The position numbers and the translations under genes were made by a program. Positions 61,847-64,000 of a DNA stretch of 64,000 nt are shown in pieces. The notes under the pieces are model-generated. The model did not search any database. It was not told where the DNA came from and saw nothing but the letters and a program-made list of their open reading frames with translations. Numbering within the stretch: the first letter of the stretch is position 1; every line of letters begins with the position of its first letter. Origin of the DNA: Triplophysa rosa (lineage: Eukaryota; Chordata; Actinopteri; Cypriniformes; Nemacheilidae); assembly GCF_024868665.1 (NCBI RefSeq), contig NC_079904.1, positions 6,091,807-6,155,806 on the forward strand, read 5' to 3'.

Positions 61847-62965
61847 TTTTCATAAAGGTCGACTATCGTTATCATCATCATTATGGGATTCAAATAAAAA
61901 GAGAGAGGCTGCTGCACTGCATACAGGTCTTTTATTACCAACTCTCCGCCTTTCAGCTGAAATATGTCATGCTCAGTTATTGCATGTTCTGCGCAAATGC
62001 CTTTGGTGATGAATGCGAGTGTGAAGTGCGGGACAGAAACGTTTGTACTGCAACATCAAAAAGCAGCTTCTCATTTGAACAACAAACGCACATCGTTGGC
62101 AACCATGGGGGATTACGCCACACTCCCCAGCGGAGGCCTCTGATTGGCTGCTCGATTATTGACCTTGTCCTTCAAATTTAGGGGAAAAAAGCTTAGACTA
62201 AGAGAAAGACATGGTCACAACAATGAAACTGCTGGGGCGGAACTTGAAAAGATGTTTATTGTGATTCATAGATTGTCGAAATTGTATTCAGGAGACAGTA
62301 TTTGACAGAAAAGTAACAGTCAAACTTATGATCTCATCAGTTCTTTAACTAAGATTGACAAATAATTATCCTTTCATATGTTGTTTGTTCAAATTAAGCA
62401 CATTAATATCAACCACCTAAACTCTAGAATATAAACACTGGTTTGCATTTCCATTGAATTCCCTGACAGCTTTAGCCAATGATGTGCAGATAAATTAAAT
62501 TAAATTTAGTTATTAGCAACTATTGTATGAATACAATGTATGAATGCACCATAACAAATGCTACTGTACAACAGAACAAGATACAAACAAACTGGCACGA
62601 GGACCTAAATTACAGATCATGGAAGATACAGTAGTGTAAGTGTTAGCAGATGTCTAAAAATATGCCGGTGGTTTGCAAAGAAGCTCTGGGTGACTCAGCA
62701 TAAGTATATTATATTTTTTGACTACCAGTCACCCCAGCGAAGCTCCATTTCCTCCTCGATTGTCTAGAAGATTCATGCTCAATGTGTTTTGGTGAAGGCC
62801 TCATCCTCACACGACACAAAATGACACTACTGCCACAGACTGACATTTATACTAGCCGAACAATGTAAGAAAAAATGTGTTGTGGGTTGTGAAAAATACT
62901 AAACCTACAATATAAAAGAAAAACTTACTGAATATTACGTCACACTAGTCCTGAATACCTTATTT
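61847..62965. other. Probable cnih3 intron, nothing recognised
   Basis: No exon or named repeat. Open frames at 61791-62181 extend out of the fold-back element and are unsupported. Confidence 0.35.
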
Positions 62966-63557
62966 AAAGGGACAGTTTACCCCAAAATAAAAATTCTGTC
63001 ATCATTTACTCACCCTCGAGTTGTTCCAAATCTGTATTAATTTCTTTGTTCTGATGAACACAGAGAAAGATATCTGGAAGAATGCTTGTAACCAAACAGT
63101 TCTTGGCCACCATTGACTACCATAGTAGAAAAAATTACAATGGTAGCTTTCCTGTAGCTCAGTGGTTAGAGCATGGTGCTAGCAACGCCAAGGTGATGGG
63201 TTCGATCCCAGGGATTGCACATATTCAGAAACAAAAATGTATAGTATCATGCAATGTATTGTAAGTCGCTTTGGATAAAAGCGTCTGCCAAATCCGTAAA
63301 TGTCAAAAGTGCCCCAGGACTGTTTGCTTTCCTACATTCTTCCAAATATCTTCTTTTGTGTTCAACAGAACAATGACATTTATAAAGTATTTTTTCCTAC
63401 TATGGTTGTCAATGGTGGCGAAGAACTGTTCTGTTAAAAGCACTCCTCCGAATATCTTTCTCTGTGTTCATCAGAACAAAGATATACAACTTTGAAACAA
63501 CTTGAGGGTGAGTAAATGAAGACAGAATTTTCATATTTGGGTGAACTGTTCCTTTAA
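62966..63557. mobile_element. TTAA-type palindromic MITE, full length, hosting a SINE
   Basis: Starts TTAAAGGGACAGTTTACCCC and ends GGGTGAACTGTTCCTTTAA. It belongs to the subfamily with the central words CCATTGACTACCATAGTAG and CAAAAGTGCCCCAGGACTG. The centre is broken by a SINE at 63147-63302. Confidence 0.88.
63147..63302 (+). mobile_element. tRNA-derived SINE nested in MITE
   Basis: The head carries pol III promoter boxes TAGCTCAGTGGTTAGAGCA (A box) and GGGTTCGATCCCA (B box). The 3' part GTAAGTCGCTTTGGATAAAA then GCGTCTGCCAAAT is the LINE-derived tail common in fish SINEs. Interrupts the MITE between GGTAG and TCAAAAGTGCCCC. Not a tRNA gene: no acceptor-stem pairing and a long non-tRNA body. 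Confidence 0.85.
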
Positions 63558-63946
63558 GAGTGATTTACTCATCAAAAGATATACAGAAAAATGTAATCAA
63601 TAATCTTGTTTGGCGGAAACTTCTTATTAAAGTATTTTATAAAAGCATTATCAGCATAGCTCTTGCTTGAGTGATATTTGTTAAATACTCTCTGGCTGGA
63701 TTTACAAAGATCCTTGCCAAATTATCAGTAAGCCCATGTCAGTCAGGCAAAGGCTCACCCCAGTGGGATGTGATACAAGCCTTAAACCAAGTGTTTACAA
63801 CCAAGATAATTAGAAATGATAATAAATGACAAAACCACAGGCACAAGAGAATCTAAAAAACTGCTTAGATGTCACTCGCTCACCAGCTTTAAAGCAAAGA
63901 ACCAAACATACAGAAAATGCTTTATGTTCCTATGAATAAATGCTAC
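63558..63946. other. Probable cnih3 intron, nothing recognised
   Basis: No exon, RNA gene or named repeat identified. Confidence 0.35.
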
Positions 63947-64000
63947 TGTTCCTGTAGCTCCTGAACAGAATAGCACAAGCAATGCCAAGGTCATGGGTTT
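63947..64000 (+). mobile_element. tRNA-derived SINE, second copy, cut by window end
   Basis: TTCCTGTAGCTC then GCAATGCCAAGGTCATGGGTT matches the head of the SINE at 63147-63302 up to the B box, with a changed stretch between the boxes. The rest lies outside the window. Confidence 0.7.

Noticed and set aside
63147..63230. Possible tRNA gene (A and B boxes present)
   Set aside because: No acceptor stem or cloverleaf, followed by a SINE body and LINE-type tail; it is a SINE.

Overview
The window reads as nuclear DNA of a teleost, most likely a cyprinid (carp/minnow family). Genes are split by GT-AG introns, the background is AT-rich, and most of the space between exons is filled with interspersed repeats. 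The commonest is a palindromic TTAA-flanked family of about 300 bp, starting AAAGGGATAGTTCACCC, that I associate with cyprinid genomes. The assignment to organism is an inference from repeat content and protein similarity; no species can be named.

Three protein-coding genes can be supported. (1) lbr, lamin B receptor / sterol C14-reductase, is complete on the + strand: CCAAT-box promoter near 2.87-2.95 kb, non-coding exon 1 ending at 3107, thirteen coding exons from 4993 to 9178, and a long 3' UTR. All exon phases join and give a 612-residue product, against 615 in human. (2) A complete secreted leucine-rich-repeat (LRR) protein of 357 residues lies on the + strand at 17674-19612, with a non-coding first exon ending at 17493; I cannot name it. 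(3) The last three coding exons of cnih3 (a cornichon-family AMPA-receptor auxiliary subunit / cargo receptor) lie on the - strand at 53517-47032; the 5' exons should be beyond the right edge. In human 1q42, ENAH and LBR are in one orientation and CNIH3 faces them, so this is the conserved vertebrate block. It differs in that DNAH14 is not seen and the LRR gene sits in the gap.

Layout: 1-2.8 kb, unassigned, possibly the 3' end of the upstream gene. 2.8-10.4 kb, lbr. 10.4-17.4 kb, repeats including two L2-type LINE copies, one with a partial reverse transcriptase. 17.4-20.4 kb, the LRR gene. 20.4-45.8 kb, a gene-poor repeat-filled interval. 45.8-53.5 kb, 3' part of cnih3 with large transposon-filled introns. 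53.5-64 kb, probably cnih3 intron, with more transposons.

The most informative content outside the genes is the transposon stratigraphy. Several insertions are resolved to the base by target-site duplications: hAT elements with 8-bp duplications at 28795-29276, 41093-41878 and 48363-48830, and a Harbinger-like element with TTA duplications at 48160-48337. There are nested stacks at 13.5-16.6, 34.7-35.1, 48.0-48.9, 59.4-60.3 and 63.0-63.6 kb, and very large fold-back palindromes at 41.2-41.6 and 61.1-61.8 kb. A small element near 44.5-44.8 kb holds what looks like the start of a THAP zinc-finger domain. I found no sign of a novel enzymatic or defence system.
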